Assembly (NCBI RefSeq): GCF_023333585.1
Contig: NZ_JAIQZN010000019.1
Span: 23,609-87,608, forward strand
Length of the DNA stretch: 64,000 nt
Direction of reading: 5' to 3'
DNA from: Argonema antarcticum A004/B2
Lineage (GTDB): Bacteria; Cyanobacteriota; Cyanobacteriia; Cyanobacteriales; Aerosakkonemataceae
In this document: piece by piece, positions 1-9,813 of the stretch
Position numbering within the stretch: the first letter of the stretch is position 1
Layout: each line of letters begins with the position of its first letter
Made by a program: the position numbers and the translations under genes
Notes under the pieces: generated by a model
The model's input: only the letters and a program-made list of their open reading frames with translations
Databases searched by the model: none
Told to the model about the DNA's origin: nothing

Positions 1-25
1 GTAACTTCTCTAGGAGGAAATCCCA

Positions 26-379
26 ATGTCTCACTTTAGCACACTGCGTACCAAAATCACCGAATCCGAAATCCTCAAGGCTTCTCTGCGCGACCTGGGC
101 ATCAGCGTCAAGAGCAATGCCGATGTGCGTGGATACAACGGCCAACGAGTTCGGGCTGACTTGGTTGCAGTTCTGGAAGGCGAATACGATTTGGGCTGGT
201 CTCGCAATAGCGATGGGTCTTTCGACCTGATTGCTGACCTGTGGGGTGTCGCTAAGAAGCACAACCAGACCGAGCTGATTAATTCCATCAATCAGAAGTA
301 CGCGGTTAACAAGACTCTGGCTGAAGTGAAGCAGCGCGGTTTGCAAAACGCCAACGTTAAGTTGGTAGTGCAAAAATAA
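26..379 (+). CDS. Ycf35-like protein (DUF1257 family)
   Basis: This encodes a 117-residue protein of the DUF1257 family, called Ycf35 in plastid genomes. It is found widely in cyanobacteria and some algal plastids, and its biochemical role is not established. The start is well supported: an AGGAGG ribosome-binding site ends about eight bases before the ATG, and the protein opens with the family's typical MSHFS segment. It is soluble and basic, with no signal peptide or membrane helix, and its length is normal for the family. It converges on aroF, and a strong hairpin separates the two genes. Family assignment is from recognition of the sequence; function is left open. Confidence 0.85.
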   Translation: MSHFSTLRTKITESEILKASLRDLGISVKSNADVRGYNGQRVRADLVAVLEGEYDLGWSRNSDGSFDLIADLWGVAKKHNQTELINSINQKYAVNKTLAEVKQRGLQNANVKLVVQK

Positions 380-512
380 TTGCTCTGTTGCGTTCCCAAG
401 CTCACGGGTTAATCGACAGGAGGTTAGCCCGTTTCTCTTCCACTTCTAGTCAGCCCCTTTTCACTAAAGGGAAGTAATGAACCAAAAATCTTCTACCCTG
501 TTAGAAAACAAA

Positions 513-539
513 AAAGGCCAGCTTTTTAAGCTGGCCTTT
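513..539. terminator. Bidirectional hairpin terminator
   Basis: Two perfect 12-base arms (AAAGGCCAGCTT and its complement) flank a TTT loop, with A-rich sequence on one side and T-rich on the other. It lies between the converging ycf35-like gene and aroF and can serve both as a rho-independent terminator. Confidence 0.8.
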
Positions 540-543
540 CTCA

Positions 544-1602
544 TTATGCTATAGCAGCAACAGCTTGAGGCCAGCGTTGCATTGCTTTTCCAATTACGGC
601 CATTTCTTGCATCAAACGATCGAACCGTTCGGGTGTGAGAGATTGAGGGCCATCAGACAAAGCTTTGGCTGGGTTGGGATGAACTTCAATCATCAGGGAG
701 TCTGCACCTGATGCGATCGAAGCCATTGCCATTGCAGGCACGTATTCGGCGCGTCCAGTGCCGTGGCTGGGATCGATCATAATCGGCAAGTGGGAGAGAC
801 TCCGCAAGACGGGTACAGCCGATAAATCGAGCGTATTGCGTGCGTACTGGCGATCGAACGTGCGAATGCCTCGTTCGCAAAGAATCACATTCGGGTTGCC
901 AGCAGCCAGAATATACTCAGCCGCCATCAACCAATCTTCGATCGTCGCCGCCATCCCCCGCTTCAGAAGAACTGGCTTTTCCTGCGCCCCCACTTTTTTG
1001 AGCAGAGAGAAATTCTGCATATTGCGGGCTCCGATTTGGATTACGTCTGCATACTCTCCCAGTACTTCCAAATCTGAAGCATCCATCAGTTCTGTAATAA
1101 TGCCCAAACCAGTCGCTTCACGGGCCGCTGCTAGCAATTCCAACGCACTCTCACCGTGACCTTGGAAGGCGTATGGGGAAGTACGAGGCTTATAAGCACC
1201 GCCACGCAGGAACTGCGCCCCAGCTGCCTTTACCCGCCGCGCTGTCTCCACAATCATCTGCTCATTCTCAACAGAACAAGGCCCAGCAACGACTACTAGG
1301 GGATGGTGCAAACCAATAGAAACAGGCCCGTTGGGAGTAGGAACTACTACTTCCGAAGCTTCGCCGTGGCGATATTCCAGGCTAGCTCTTTTAAATGGCT
1401 GTTCTACCCGCAGCACTTGCTCGATCCAGGGGCTAATTTCCTGCATTTGCAGCGGGTCTAAGTGAGCCGTATCGCCGACTACACCAATCACCACTTTATG
1501 CTTACCAACAATTTTTTCTGGCGTCAGCCCCCAGGAGCAGAGTTCTTCGGTAAGACGGGCAATCTCGACTTCTGGGGAGCCGATTTTCATGACTACGATC
1601 AT
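544..1602 (-). CDS. aroF: 3-deoxy-7-phosphoheptulonate synthase (DAHP synthase)
   Basis: This cytoplasmic enzyme joins phosphoenolpyruvate and erythrose 4-phosphate to make DAHP, the first step of the shikimate pathway. The 352-residue protein is of the class I-beta type. A ferredoxin-like regulatory domain fills about residues 1-70, followed by a TIM barrel. Visible active-site motifs are GPCSVE near residue 107, KPRTSPYAFQG near 139, the KRG segment and DPSHG near 278. The N-terminal domain in this family usually mediates feedback control by aromatic amino acids. The gene stands alone, bounded by a terminator at its 3' end. pheA, a later step of the same biosynthesis, lies near the other end of the window but is not linked. 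Confidence 0.95.
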   Translation of the reverse strand: MIVVMKIGSPEVEIARLTEELCSWGLTPEKIVGKHKVVIGVVGDTAHLDPLQMQEISPWIEQVLRVEQPFKRASLEYRHGEASEVVVPTPNGPVSIGLHHPLVVVAGPCSVENEQMIVETARRVKAAGAQFLRGGAYKPRTSPYAFQGHGESALELLAAAREATGLGIITELMDASDLEVLGEYADVIQIGARNMQNFSLLKKVGAQEKPVLLKRGMAATIEDWLMAAEYILAAGNPNVILCERGIRTFDRQYARNTLDLSAVPVLRSLSHLPIMIDPSHGTGRAEYVPAMAMASIASGADSLMIEVHPNPAKALSDGPQSLTPERFDRLMQEMAVIGKAMQRWPQAVAAIA

Positions 1603-1747
1603 ATTGAAAATCCTTTGTTAAGTTCTTTGGGTGCAGTATGGCTAAAAGCTAACCTATAGGTTCTCATATCAGCCTCAATGGAGCCAACCCGCGTCTTGCA
1701 CTTTTGGCATAGGCATATTGCCTGCCGTCATTTTGGCACCAGGAATA

Positions 1748-2245
1748 TTAATTTTTTTGCTTACTCGATCGCCAAGCTGCCGTCATCCGTCCCCAGTTGG
1801 TGGTAAATTGTTCCCACCCTAATTTGCTCCCTGATGTTTCTTCATCCCAGGATGCAGAGAGGACGCCATAGGTCAAGCCTAAGCCACCCAGACCGAAAAA
1901 GCCCATGCTAACCAAGACAACTGCCGGGTTGGGAAGGTTAAACCAGGCATGACTAACTACGAAGTAGCTGATAATAAACGTGGCAATTCCCAAAAAAGTG
2001 GGAATACCAGAGAAAAGTGCCATCCGCGAGATCATGCGCTGGCTGACCGCTTCTGGAATGGCCATTGCTTCTTTGGAAACCGATCGCGGTTTATTATCCT
2101 TTTTATCCCCAACGGACGTTACGGGTTGGTTTTTAGCTGGCTTTTTGGCATTTTTCTTGGGTTCAAAGGGTAAGCGTTCCTTAGCTTGGTCAGACTCCTT
2201 TGGAGTGTTGTCAGCTTTGCTTTTGGGTTGAGGTTCCGAAGCCAT
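1748..2245 (-). CDS. PAM68 family photosystem II assembly protein
   Basis: This 165-residue protein belongs to the PAM68 (DUF3464) family. In plants and Synechocystis the family assists early photosystem II assembly at the thylakoid membrane. The first 55 residues are charged and Lys/Pro-rich. They are followed by the family's conserved PEAVSQRM segment and two membrane helices at about residues 75-95 and 105-128, then a hydrophilic tail. It starts five bases after the rpsO stop and is almost certainly cotranscribed with it, an arrangement I recall as common in cyanobacteria. The call rests on sequence recognition plus this linkage. Confidence 0.88.
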   Translation of the reverse strand: MASEPQPKSKADNTPKESDQAKERLPFEPKKNAKKPAKNQPVTSVGDKKDNKPRSVSKEAMAIPEAVSQRMISRMALFSGIPTFLGIATFIISYFVVSHAWFNLPNPAVVLVSMGFFGLGGLGLTYGVLSASWDEETSGSKLGWEQFTTNWGRMTAAWRSSKQKN

Positions 2246-2250
2246 AACCT

Positions 2251-2520
2251 TTAACCGCGAATGCCAAGGCGACCGATTAACCCTTGATAGCGCTCTGGAT
2301 TTTCCTTAGAAACAAAGGACAGCAGGCGCTTGCGTTGACCAATCAGCTTCAACAAACCCCGGCGGGAAGCGTGGTCTTTGTGATTGGCTTTGAGGTGTTC
2401 GCTCAGGCGGTTAATGCGTTCCGTCAGTACGGCAATTTGCACATCTGCCGAACCAGTATCTGTCTCATGGATTTGATACTGGTCAATGATCTCGTGCTTT
2501 CGCTCTTGCGTAAGGGTCAT
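2251..2520 (-). CDS. rpsO: 30S ribosomal protein S15
   Basis: Ribosomal protein S15 binds the central domain of 16S rRNA during assembly of the small subunit. The 89-residue protein has the full family length. It carries the four-helix pattern with conserved [27 protein letters not shown] and [16 protein letters not shown] segments. It is the first gene of a two-gene unit with the PAM68 gene, five bases downstream. S15 mRNA is autoregulated in several bacteria, but I did not identify such a structure here. Confidence 0.97.
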   Translation of the reverse strand: MTLTQERKHEIIDQYQIHETDTGSADVQIAVLTERINRLSEHLKANHKDHASRRGLLKLIGQRKRLLSFVSKENPERYQGLIGRLGIRG

Positions 2521-2640
2521 AGTTTCAGTGTGTGTACGTTAATTCAGCAGCTTTTTATCATACCATAGCCGACCCGGAGTCTGCGTTGGGGTCGATCGCT
2601 ACGCCTCTAATCATCAGAGTTGTGAGACTGTAATAAAATA

Positions 2641-2669
2641 AAGTCCCTAAACTCTCGTTTGAGGGACTT
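2641..2669 (-). terminator. Rho-independent terminator after cphB
   Basis: AAGTCCCT and AGGGACTT arms form an imperfect stem of about 12 pairs. Read on the minus strand it is followed by a T-rich tract (TTTATTTTATT). It sits about 45 bases downstream of the cyanophycinase stop codon. Confidence 0.75.
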
Positions 2670-2712
2670 GTACAATGAACAAATATTAATAGTTAACTTG
2701 AATCAGTTGCTC

Positions 2713-3540
2713 TTAAGCGGCTTTCTGAGCGATTTTCTCAAGGATAGGCTTTCGAGTTTTCAGGTTAAAGCGATATCCGTCTGGAAGAATATGCAGCTTG
2801 GCTCCGCAAATCGCCAAAGCCTCATCCTTCAAAAGTTCGTCCACATTGATATGGCTAATCTCTGCCACATCGACAATGGTGACAACGCCCGAACCCACCA
2901 CTTGAAACTCGTCGCCCTGCACTACGACAGCTGTATCTTCATCAATGCCGAATCCCAAAACCGCTGGCTGCTGTGCGAGTGCTGAGACTAAGCGTCCCAA
3001 ACGTCCGCGCTGCGAGAAATGCTGATCCACCACTATCCCAGGCAGGAAGGCCATACCCGGCCCCATCTCTACAACATTAACGCGGGGATGCGTCTCGGAG
3101 TCTCCTTCCACGATCATTACGTCTGGCATCACAGCTGCTCCCGCACTGGTGCCTCCCACTACAATTCCTTCGGAAAACCGCTTGTGAATAGCTGTATCCA
3201 GTTCGGTATCCTTAATAATGCTGGTGATCCGCGCCTGATCTCCTCCCGTAAAAAATACGCCAGTGGCATTGTTAATAGCTTCTAGGGCAGTGGATGAACT
3301 TGCATCTTCACGAGTTACGGTGTCAAGGATGCGAACAAGTTCGCATCCCAACCGCTCAAATACTTTGATATAGTCTTCTCCCACTTCTCTGGGTAGTTCG
3401 GTTGCGGCTGTCATCACAACAATTCGGGCTTTGGTGCCTCCGGCGCGTCGCACGAATTCCCGAAGCACCTTGCTTTCTCCCTCTTTCTGTTCCGCTCCAC
3501 CGATAATGACCAACGGCCCAAGGTTCTTACTCTGCGCCAT
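2713..3540 (-). CDS. cphB: Cyanophycinase
   Basis: Cyanophycinase is a serine peptidase of family S51. It cuts the nitrogen-storage polymer cyanophycin into beta-aspartyl-arginine dipeptides. The 275-residue protein has the usual length and opens with the family's LVIIGGAEQKEGES segment. The nucleophile motif GGTSAGA is near residue 130, and the helix with VVDQHFSQRGRLGRL follows. In most cyanobacteria cphB is directly followed by cphA. Here it is followed by a terminator and rpsO, and no full-length cphA lies in the window. The shorter cphA2 is 8 kb away on the other strand. The dipeptides it releases are the substrate known for CphA2. Confidence 0.95.
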   Translation of the reverse strand: MAQSKNLGPLVIIGGAEQKEGESKVLREFVRRAGGTKARIVVMTAATELPREVGEDYIKVFERLGCELVRILDTVTREDASSSTALEAINNATGVFFTGGDQARITSIIKDTELDTAIHKRFSEGIVVGGTSAGAAVMPDVMIVEGDSETHPRVNVVEMGPGMAFLPGIVVDQHFSQRGRLGRLVSALAQQPAVLGFGIDEDTAVVVQGDEFQVVGSGVVTIVDVAEISHINVDELLKDEALAICGAKLHILPDGYRFNLKTRKPILEKIAQKAA

Positions 3541-3815
3541 ATTAGCTCCAGTCTTTAGTTAATGTAATTTCAATAAAACATACCAATCCAAACCCATAAA
3601 ACATCCAAATGGTAGATATTTATACAGAAAGTCAATTGTTTTTATGGTAATGTAGGTAACCGCCAGATCGATTTAATGTAGTTGCGGGTTCAAAAACCTA
3701 CGTCCTACCCTTACCCTCTACCAAACGGTCAGTCTATGTCCGTGGAATGATATTATATTCTTATCCAGAAACCTGGTTTTTTTTGGCGATCGCGTTTGTA
3801 TTATGCCTAAAATCT

Positions 3816-6401
3816 ATGAGTTCAGAAAATTTGCGCCAGTTTAAAGAGTATGGCGAATCTATATTTCAAAAGCTAGAATCGGTATCCCAGAATTTGTCTT
3901 TGCCAGATTCGATTCCAGCGACGCTACCTAAGTGTTTGGATTTAGTCCGGTCAGCTGCCAGTAAAACGATCGATCGGGCCACTTCTCCAGTTAAAATTGG
4001 CGTGATGGGTGAATTCAGCAGCGGTAAAACTTTGCTTTTGGGTAGTTTGATCGGTTACGCAGATGCTTTACCGATTAGCGAGAATCCTACTACTGGTAAT
4101 GTGACTGCAATTCACCTCATTCAGCAAGAAGGTTTCCAAACAACGCAAGTAGAAAAATTTGAAGTTGAATATCTTTCTCACTCGGAAGTGAAAGAATGTT
4201 TGTACTTCATGTTGAAGAAAGCAGAAGAACGAGCGACGGATGCAAGATTAACGCCAGCACAATTAAAAGCGCTGAGAAATTTTAACGCTAACGACCCTGG
4301 AATTTCTCAGGATATACTGACTTGGTGCAAGTCAGCGTGGAATAGCAGTAAAAATTTGGAATTGCGCTATCTGTTGCGGGAATTGGTGTTATTTATTCGC
4401 ACATATAAAGCGCAGGGAGAAGATATTTGCGGTAAGCATTACCAGAATATAGATCTGGATACGGCGCGTCAAGGTCTTCAGTTAGGTGATGCTCAAATGG
4501 ATATCCAAAATCTCCAATTTGAGGATATCCCATTAGCGATATCTCAAAATTCACCAACACAACTTTCCGTGGAATTCTTGCAAAGTAGCTTTCCGCTAAT
4601 CCGCCGAGTAAATGTGAAAGTCAAAGTATCAAAAGAAATCTGGGATTTAACTGCACTAGAAGGCGCAGAGGAATTCGTCCTTTTGGATTTTCCCGGATTG
4701 GGTGCTGCTAATTCGGGAGTGAGAGATACTTTCTTGTCTTTGCGGGAATTAGCAGAAGTACAAACAATTTTGATTTTGCTCAACGGTAGAGTTCCCGGCG
4801 GTGCGACGGCGAATAAAATATTCACGATGATGGAGCAGCAAAAACCAGGAATTAACCTGAAAGATCGCATCTTGGTAGGAGTGGGAAGATTCGATCAACT
4901 ACCTCTGGAAAATGAGGGAGGAGAAAGAATTTTGGATGAATTGATTGATGAGAGTCCTTTGGAAGATATTATACCATTAGATTCGGAACCGCTGACCGAA
5001 AATAGCGTTCTGGAAAAACTGAAGGTTCTGAAAACTACTGTTGCTACCGCGCAAGCTTTTACAACTCAAAAAGACAGGATTTTTCTGGTTTCGCCGCTGG
5101 TGGAATTGGCGGAATTAAGCAAAAATTCGAGTAACGTGCAAGTTGGTTCACCAGAGTTTCTCGCTGACTTAGATTATCCGCCCGATCGATGGTCGCAGTC
5201 AAGGCGACTGCGGGAAAAATGGAGTCGATTAAGCGAAAAACTAGAACAATCTAAACCGCGCAGTACTTTGGCGAAACAGTTAGCTGATTTTGCCCAAAAT
5301 GGTGGTATCGTTACGCTGCGGGAAGCGATTTTGAAGCACGTCAAAGAGCATGGTTTGAAGCAATTGTTGGATGATACTCGCAGTGCTGCTGTTGCTTTGC
5401 AAAGACAACAAGATGTGCTGAAAAATATACTGGAAGGAATTCAGCAAGATATTCCAGCAGAAAGTCCGAATTTTGTCAAGCTACGAGATGCGATCGAGAG
5501 TTTATCGAAAACTTATGACGAATTCCAAAAAGATTTGGCGATCAAAGTTTTGAAAGATCGACGGGAAGTTGCGGTAAGCGATGCGGTGAAGGATGAGTTA
5601 ATATTTAGGATATATGAATGGTCGCAGTGGAATTTGCTATTTCAACAAGCTGAGAAGGGAATTATTAAATTACCAAAATCTGTTAACAGATTTGATTCCA
5701 AGAGCAACAAAAAAGTGATCGCCACTAAAAGTGATGATTTTTATCCTGTATTTGAAACTGCTGTTTTGGAAGTCGAAAAATTCGCGAACAAAAGTATACA
5801 ACAGGCATTTAAAAACTTGTTAGATGAGTTATCCAGCAGAATGCTTGATCGGCGAAATGAAATAGCAGAAATCCTGACTGATGAAAGGTTACAGTGGATA
5901 GAATCAAATAGTAAAAACTATGAAAGTTCTCACCTGCTGGAAAATTTTGTAAATGGGAATATAGATCCTAAAAATTGGCTTGAAGGGCTTCTTGAAGAAT
6001 GCAGTCTTGAAGAAAATAGTTTGTCTACCATCAATCCTGAAACTTTGTTCCCCTTGGTTCGTGCGAACAGTCACGAAAGCAGCCAAGCTTTTGTCTGGGG
6101 AAAGGAAGAAAACAAAAAAGACCAGAAACCCGCAAATAATCAGATTCTAGTATTGCGATTGCGAGACGAAATGATTGCAAGCGCGGGTTTGCACCTTGTC
6201 GAGATAGTAAGTAAGGCGAATCAACAGCTTAATAATACTCTCGGAGAATGGATAAATAACATTATTGACGTGCTAGGAAGACTCTTGCGAGATGAAGTTT
6301 TACTAAAAGATGTCGTGTCTGAAGATGAGATCGGGAACCGCTCTATTCCCCAATGGTTACAAATTTTGTGGCAGATTTCCGAGATAAATTTGCCAAATTA
6401 G
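3816..6401 (+). CDS. Dynamin-like large GTPase (SrfC-like in context)
   Basis: This is an 861-residue predicted large GTPase. Counting from ATG 3816, the P-loop GEFSSGKT is at about residues 65-72, a candidate G2 threonine lies in PTTGNVTAI, and G3 is DFPGLG near 291. The expected G4 motif is degenerate (GVGRFDQ near 355). The remaining 500 residues are mostly helical with heptad-like stretches, as in dynamin stalks. An upstream ATG at 3747 would add 23 hydrophobic residues, but that stretch overlaps a copy of the genome's AGAAACCNGGTTT repeat and a HIP1 site, so I prefer 3816. The next gene starts 35 bases on. Dynamin-like proteins remodel membranes; the target here is unknown. The pairing with an Hsp70-like protein resembles SrfC/SrfB pairs, which is inference. 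Confidence 0.75.
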   Translation: MSSENLRQFKEYGESIFQKLESVSQNLSLPDSIPATLPKCLDLVRSAASKTIDRATSPVKIGVMGEFSSGKTLLLGSLIGYADALPISENPTTGNVTAIHLIQQEGFQTTQVEKFEVEYLSHSEVKECLYFMLKKAEERATDARLTPAQLKALRNFNANDPGISQDILTWCKSAWNSSKNLELRYLLRELVLFIRTYKAQGEDICGKHYQNIDLDTARQGLQLGDAQMDIQNLQFEDIPLAISQNSPTQLSVEFLQSSFPLIRRVNVKVKVSKEIWDLTALEGAEEFVLLDFPGLGAANSGVRDTFLSLRELAEVQTILILLNGRVPGGATANKIFTMMEQQKPGINLKDRILVGVGRFDQLPLENEGGERILDELIDESPLEDIIPLDSEPLTENSVLEKLKVLKTTVATAQAFTTQKDRIFLVSPLVELAELSKNSSNVQVGSPEFLADLDYPPDRWSQSRRLREKWSRLSEKLEQSKPRSTLAKQLADFAQNGGIVTLREAILKHVKEHGLKQLLDDTRSAAVALQRQQDVLKNILEGIQQDIPAESPNFVKLRDAIESLSKTYDEFQKDLAIKVLKDRREVAVSDAVKDELIFRIYEWSQWNLLFQQAEKGIIKLPKSVNRFDSKSNKKVIATKSDDFYPVFETAVLEVEKFANKSIQQAFKNLLDELSSRMLDRRNEIAEILTDERLQWIESNSKNYESSHLLENFVNGNIDPKNWLEGLLEECSLEENSLSTINPETLFPLVRANSHESSQAFVWGKEENKKDQKPANNQILVLRLRDEMIASAGLHLVEIVSKANQQLNNTLGEWINNIIDVLGRLLRDEVLLKDVVSEDEIGNRSIPQWLQILWQISEINLPN

Positions 6402-6436
6402 TCCTTATTCACCAATCACCCATCACCAAAAATAAT

Positions 6437-9400
6437 ATGTCTGTTGAAATCAGAGTTTTAAATCGTTTCCAACTGCGTCCCAAAAATAGTGACGAAAATT
6501 TATTAGATCTACCAGTAATTGAATTTGCTCCCACTTCGCAAGTTAATCAACCCCATATTTCTAGCATCACCTGCTTTGTGGAGGGAACGCCAAGAGAACT
6601 AGGAGAGCAAATTCAAGCTGCATATAAAGCCTTCAGAACTAGCCAACCCATTAAATTATATGCTCCTCAACGATTGAGACAAGAACCTTGCAGCCTGGAT
6701 AAACCTTTACCGGGAAACGTTAACTGCACTTTGCACGTAAATGTGGAGTATTTTGACTCGGACGAAATGGGTAATCCGCTGCTGGATGTGGCGAACAATG
6801 TTACTAAAAGCTGCTATTTGTTTACCCCGAAAGTTGAAACGCCAACTCCAGTAATCAACCAAGTGAGCGAAATATCTTCACCAAAAACAGAGTCGGTAGA
6901 AAAGCGCAACGAATTTACGGATTGGCTGGCGATCGATTTCGGAACATCCAATTCCACGGTGACACTTTTTGATGCAGCTTCTGTTTCTAACGAAAATACT
7001 TTACCCAAAGAACAAAAAGAACGGTTAGGGGAATTATTGGTAGAATGGCTAAATTCAACAGCCGCCAATGCTTTACCGGGTGTGAGTGTTGCTGAATGGG
7101 AAAAGTTTGTCGGCGATCTTAAAAAAGATTTGGAAATACCGGAAACGGGTACTCTTGATGATATCCCGTTGCTAGCAGCTATCCGCAAAATCGAAACTTC
7201 TTTAGGGAATCGCCCGGAATTGTTTCGCCGCGCCGCTAGCAAACGCTTAAACGAAATTTATCACCAAGTATTTCGCGTACCTCCTTTATCGTTGCAAAAT
7301 CTGATGAGAGTTCCGTTGGAGGGTGTGAGTCAAGCTAAGGAAATTCCCAGCGAGTTGGAAATTAAAAGTCTGAATCCTTTAAACGTAATTATGGGAGAGA
7401 GCGTTATCAGAAAAAGAAAAGAGACTCTTGCTAACACTAAAGGAGACGAAATTAAAGGGAAGTTCCATCATTCGCCAAAACGATATTTTGGTCAGCAACG
7501 CGATGCTATTAAAGTGAAGTTAGAGGGAGTTGAAGCAGAAATTTCAACTAATCAGCTAATTCAAGCTGCTTGGGGTTATCTAATTAATAACACGAGAAAA
7601 TACTACCAAAACATAACGCCTGGTAGATCTTCTCGCCGAGATATCACTACCGCCGTTGTGACTTATCCTGCGGTAGCGCCGCCTGTGGTGCGCCGGGAAA
7701 TTGAGGAGATGGTGGGTGCTTTGGGGATGGATTTCGTCAAAACTGATTATGATGAAGCTGTATCGGTGGTGATCTTTTTCCTGTGGCGAGAATTCGGCGG
7801 CGATTTGAGTATCGGGATTGAATCTTTTAAAACTCGCTGTCACTGGGATGGGAAAAAATGGTCGCAAAATGTGTTGGTTTTGGATATCGGTGGAGGAACG
7901 ACGGATTTAGCTTTGATTAACTTGGCGCTGGAAGAAAAAGACCCGTTTGAGCCAAATGAAGATCGGGGTGCTGGGGGAAGATACTATGTGCTGACTCCCA
8001 CTTTTATAGGATCTTCGGGTCATTTGCAATTAGGCGGAGAGTTAATTACGCTGCGGATATTTAAGTTGCTGAAAGTTGCGATCGCAGATTGTTTGCTGAC
8101 AGCAGTTACGGAAGGTTATCTGGAATGTCAAAAACTGGAAGATGAGATTCTTTTGTTGAGCGATCGCTTTCGCAAAGAGGATAAATATCAAATCGGTTCT
8201 CTGCTGAAAGCTGCGGAAAAGAAAAACTCCAACCCGGAAAGCGACGCCGCTTACAATGATGCTCTCAAAGATGCAGAAAAAATCTTACCAACTCACTGGA
8301 AAAATAATCAATCTCGCCTGCAAAGTTTTTATACGCTTTGGGATTATGCAGAAGAGGCCAAAATTCGATTAAACAAAAAGAGCGATCGGGAAATTGTGGT
8401 ACTTGAAGAGAAACAAATTTCTGATTTACTTAGAGAAAGCGAGATTGAATTCAAAGTACAAGATCGCGATCGCCTCAAGGTGAAGATAAGCAGAGAACAA
8501 TTTGAAAATGCGGCTTCTCCTGTAATTGAAGATGCAGTACGCATCGCCAAAGAACTGATTAAAAGTCGATTGGATTCCCAGAAAGAAACTCAGGAAAAAG
8601 TCGATTGGTTAATTTTATCGGGACAAACCTGCAAACTTTACTTAGTGGAAGAACAAATCAAACAGGAATTTGGCAAATATGACTATTTTGTCTGGAATCC
8701 AGAACGGGTAACTTTTGTACCGGAATATAGTAAAATGGCTACTTCTGCTGGTGCTTGCTATGCGGAAAAGCTACGCCAATACGGTTTCGATTTGGAAGCG
8801 GCGAAGGAAATGCTGCGTCTGGGTGGAAATCAACTGGATATCGATGTCAAAAATTTGTTTTATTTTCTACCTTGTTCCTTCAAATTGAAGACACAAGGCG
8901 AAAAAGATTTGCTTATTTTCCAGAACGGACAACAACTTTATCAACTGAGCGATCGCGATTCAATTGCCAAAATTCGCAGTAATTGGAGGGGAGTACCCTT
9001 AACTATTACTATCTACCGTGAAGATTTTGATGGAGCAATTGAGATGCTTTGGGGTAACTATAATCGTAACAACTTGGTACGGGAATTGGGAATGGGAGAA
9101 GATGAGTTTAAACGAAAAATTAAAATTCAGTTTGAAATTGACCAAAAACTGCAATTCAAATTACTTTTTTGTGATGGAAATCCTCATTACTTAATTCCTG
9201 CTAAGTCTGCAAGTTTGGATGTGAAAAAAGCGATCGCAGCATCATCCCCCGAATTCGCAAACCAACCAATTATTGGTGATGATGGTAAATTGTTCTGCGA
9301 TATCGCCGTTTACGTCATAGAATCACAAACTGTCGATAAACCAACGCCTCATCCAGTATTTAAAGCTGAGGATGACTATAGTAAATCTCTCGAAGGTTTT

Positions 9401-9751
9401 CGGTATGAAGGAGATGCAGAACAAAAACAAGGAACTGGGTTAATTAGCAAACCGTTACCTGATTTTCCCCGGAATGGGAAGCAGACTTTCTATTTTCTCG
9501 ATCCAATAAACGATCGATGGGAACGGATTGGCGAATTGAGCCGACCGGGTGGAAAAACAGAGTACAATTGCAAATATTATGTCACTCTCGACGCCAAAGG
9601 TATTCTGCGAATTCACGCGGGGGAAATACCTTACTGGACATCGGATAATGCAGAATGTCTCAAACAAGAAGGATGCGTTTTTGAGGATGCGCTGGGATTG
9701 CAACCGAAAGAAATTGATGATAATCGCGATCCGTTCTGTGGGATTCACTAA
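6437..9751 (+). CDS. Hsp70/actin-fold ATPase, SrfB-like in context
   Basis: This is a 1104-residue protein with an actin/Hsp70-type ATPase core. An N-terminal domain of about 160 residues precedes the phosphate-1 motif WLAIDFGTSNST near residue 165. The phosphate-2 motif VLDIGGGTTDLA is near 481, and an adenosine-type motif LILSGQT lies near 725. About 300 residues of unrecognised C-terminal sequence follow, including a stretch near the end with DPINDRWERIGELSRPGGK. It is far longer than DnaK and has no substrate-binding domain I recognise. A frame-extending ATG at 6353 would overlap the upstream gene, while ATG 6437 gives a clean 35-base gap. It likely works with the dynamin-like GTPase before it and the protein after it. 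SrfB-family membership is plausible but unproven. Confidence 0.72.
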   Translation: MSVEIRVLNRFQLRPKNSDENLLDLPVIEFAPTSQVNQPHISSITCFVEGTPRELGEQIQAAYKAFRTSQPIKLYAPQRLRQEPCSLDKPLPGNVNCTLHVNVEYFDSDEMGNPLLDVANNVTKSCYLFTPKVETPTPVINQVSEISSPKTESVEKRNEFTDWLAIDFGTSNSTVTLFDAASVSNENTLPKEQKERLGELLVEWLNSTAANALPGVSVAEWEKFVGDLKKDLEIPETGTLDDIPLLAAIRKIETSLGNRPELFRRAASKRLNEIYHQVFRVPPLSLQNLMRVPLEGVSQAKEIPSELEIKSLNPLNVIMGESVIRKRKETLANTKGDEIKGKFHHSPKRYFGQQRDAIKVKLEGVEAEISTNQLIQAAWGYLINNTRKYYQNITPGRSSRRDITTAVVTYPAVAPPVVRREIEEMVGALGMDFVKTDYDEAVSVVIFFLWREFGGDLSIGIESFKTRCHWDGKKWSQNVLVLDIGGGTTDLALINLALEEKDPFEPNEDRGAGGRYYVLTPTFIGSSGHLQLGGELITLRIFKLLKVAIADCLLTAVTEGYLECQKLEDEILLLSDRFRKEDKYQIGSLLKAAEKKNSNPESDAAYNDALKDAEKILPTHWKNNQSRLQSFYTLWDYAEEAKIRLNKKSDREIVVLEEKQISDLLRESEIEFKVQDRDRLKVKISREQFENAASPVIEDAVRIAKELIKSRLDSQKETQEKVDWLILSGQTCKLYLVEEQIKQEFGKYDYFVWNPERVTFVPEYSKMATSAGACYAEKLRQYGFDLEAAKEMLRLGGNQLDIDVKNLFYFLPCSFKLKTQGEKDLLIFQNGQQLYQLSDRDSIAKIRSNWRGVPLTITIYREDFDGAIEMLWGNYNRNNLVRELGMGEDEFKRKIKIQFEIDQKLQFKLLFCDGNPHYLIPAKSASLDVKKAIAASSPEFANQPIIGDDGKLFCDIAVYVIESQTVDKPTPHPVFKAEDDYSKSLEGFRYEGDAEQKQGTGLISKPLPDFPRNGKQTFYFLDPINDRWERIGELSRPGGKTEYNCKYYVTLDAKGILRIHAGEIPYWTSDNAECLKQEGCVFEDALGLQPKEIDDNRDPFCGIH

Positions 9752-9756
9752 AGTCC

Positions 9757-9789
9757 AGAAACCCGGTTTCTCCAAGAAACCGGGTTTCT
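9757..9789. repeat. AAACCCGGTTT hairpin repeat inside an operon
   Basis: Arms AGAAACCCGGTTTCT and AGAAACCGGGTTTCT (15 bases) pair around a 3-base loop. It lies five bases after the stop of the Hsp70-like gene and 24 before the start of the third cassette gene. Relatives occur at 13477-13509, and half copies near 3767 and 54912. There is no T tract, so it may act as an attenuator or RNA-processing site rather than a full terminator. Confidence 0.8.
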
Positions 9790-9813
9790 AAGAGTTCAGA
9801 GGAAGTGATATTA

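Noticed and set aside
758..1159. Plus-strand open frame of 133 codons opposite aroF
   Set aside because: It is fully antisense to a clear DAHP synthase, with no family resemblance and no ribosome-binding site.
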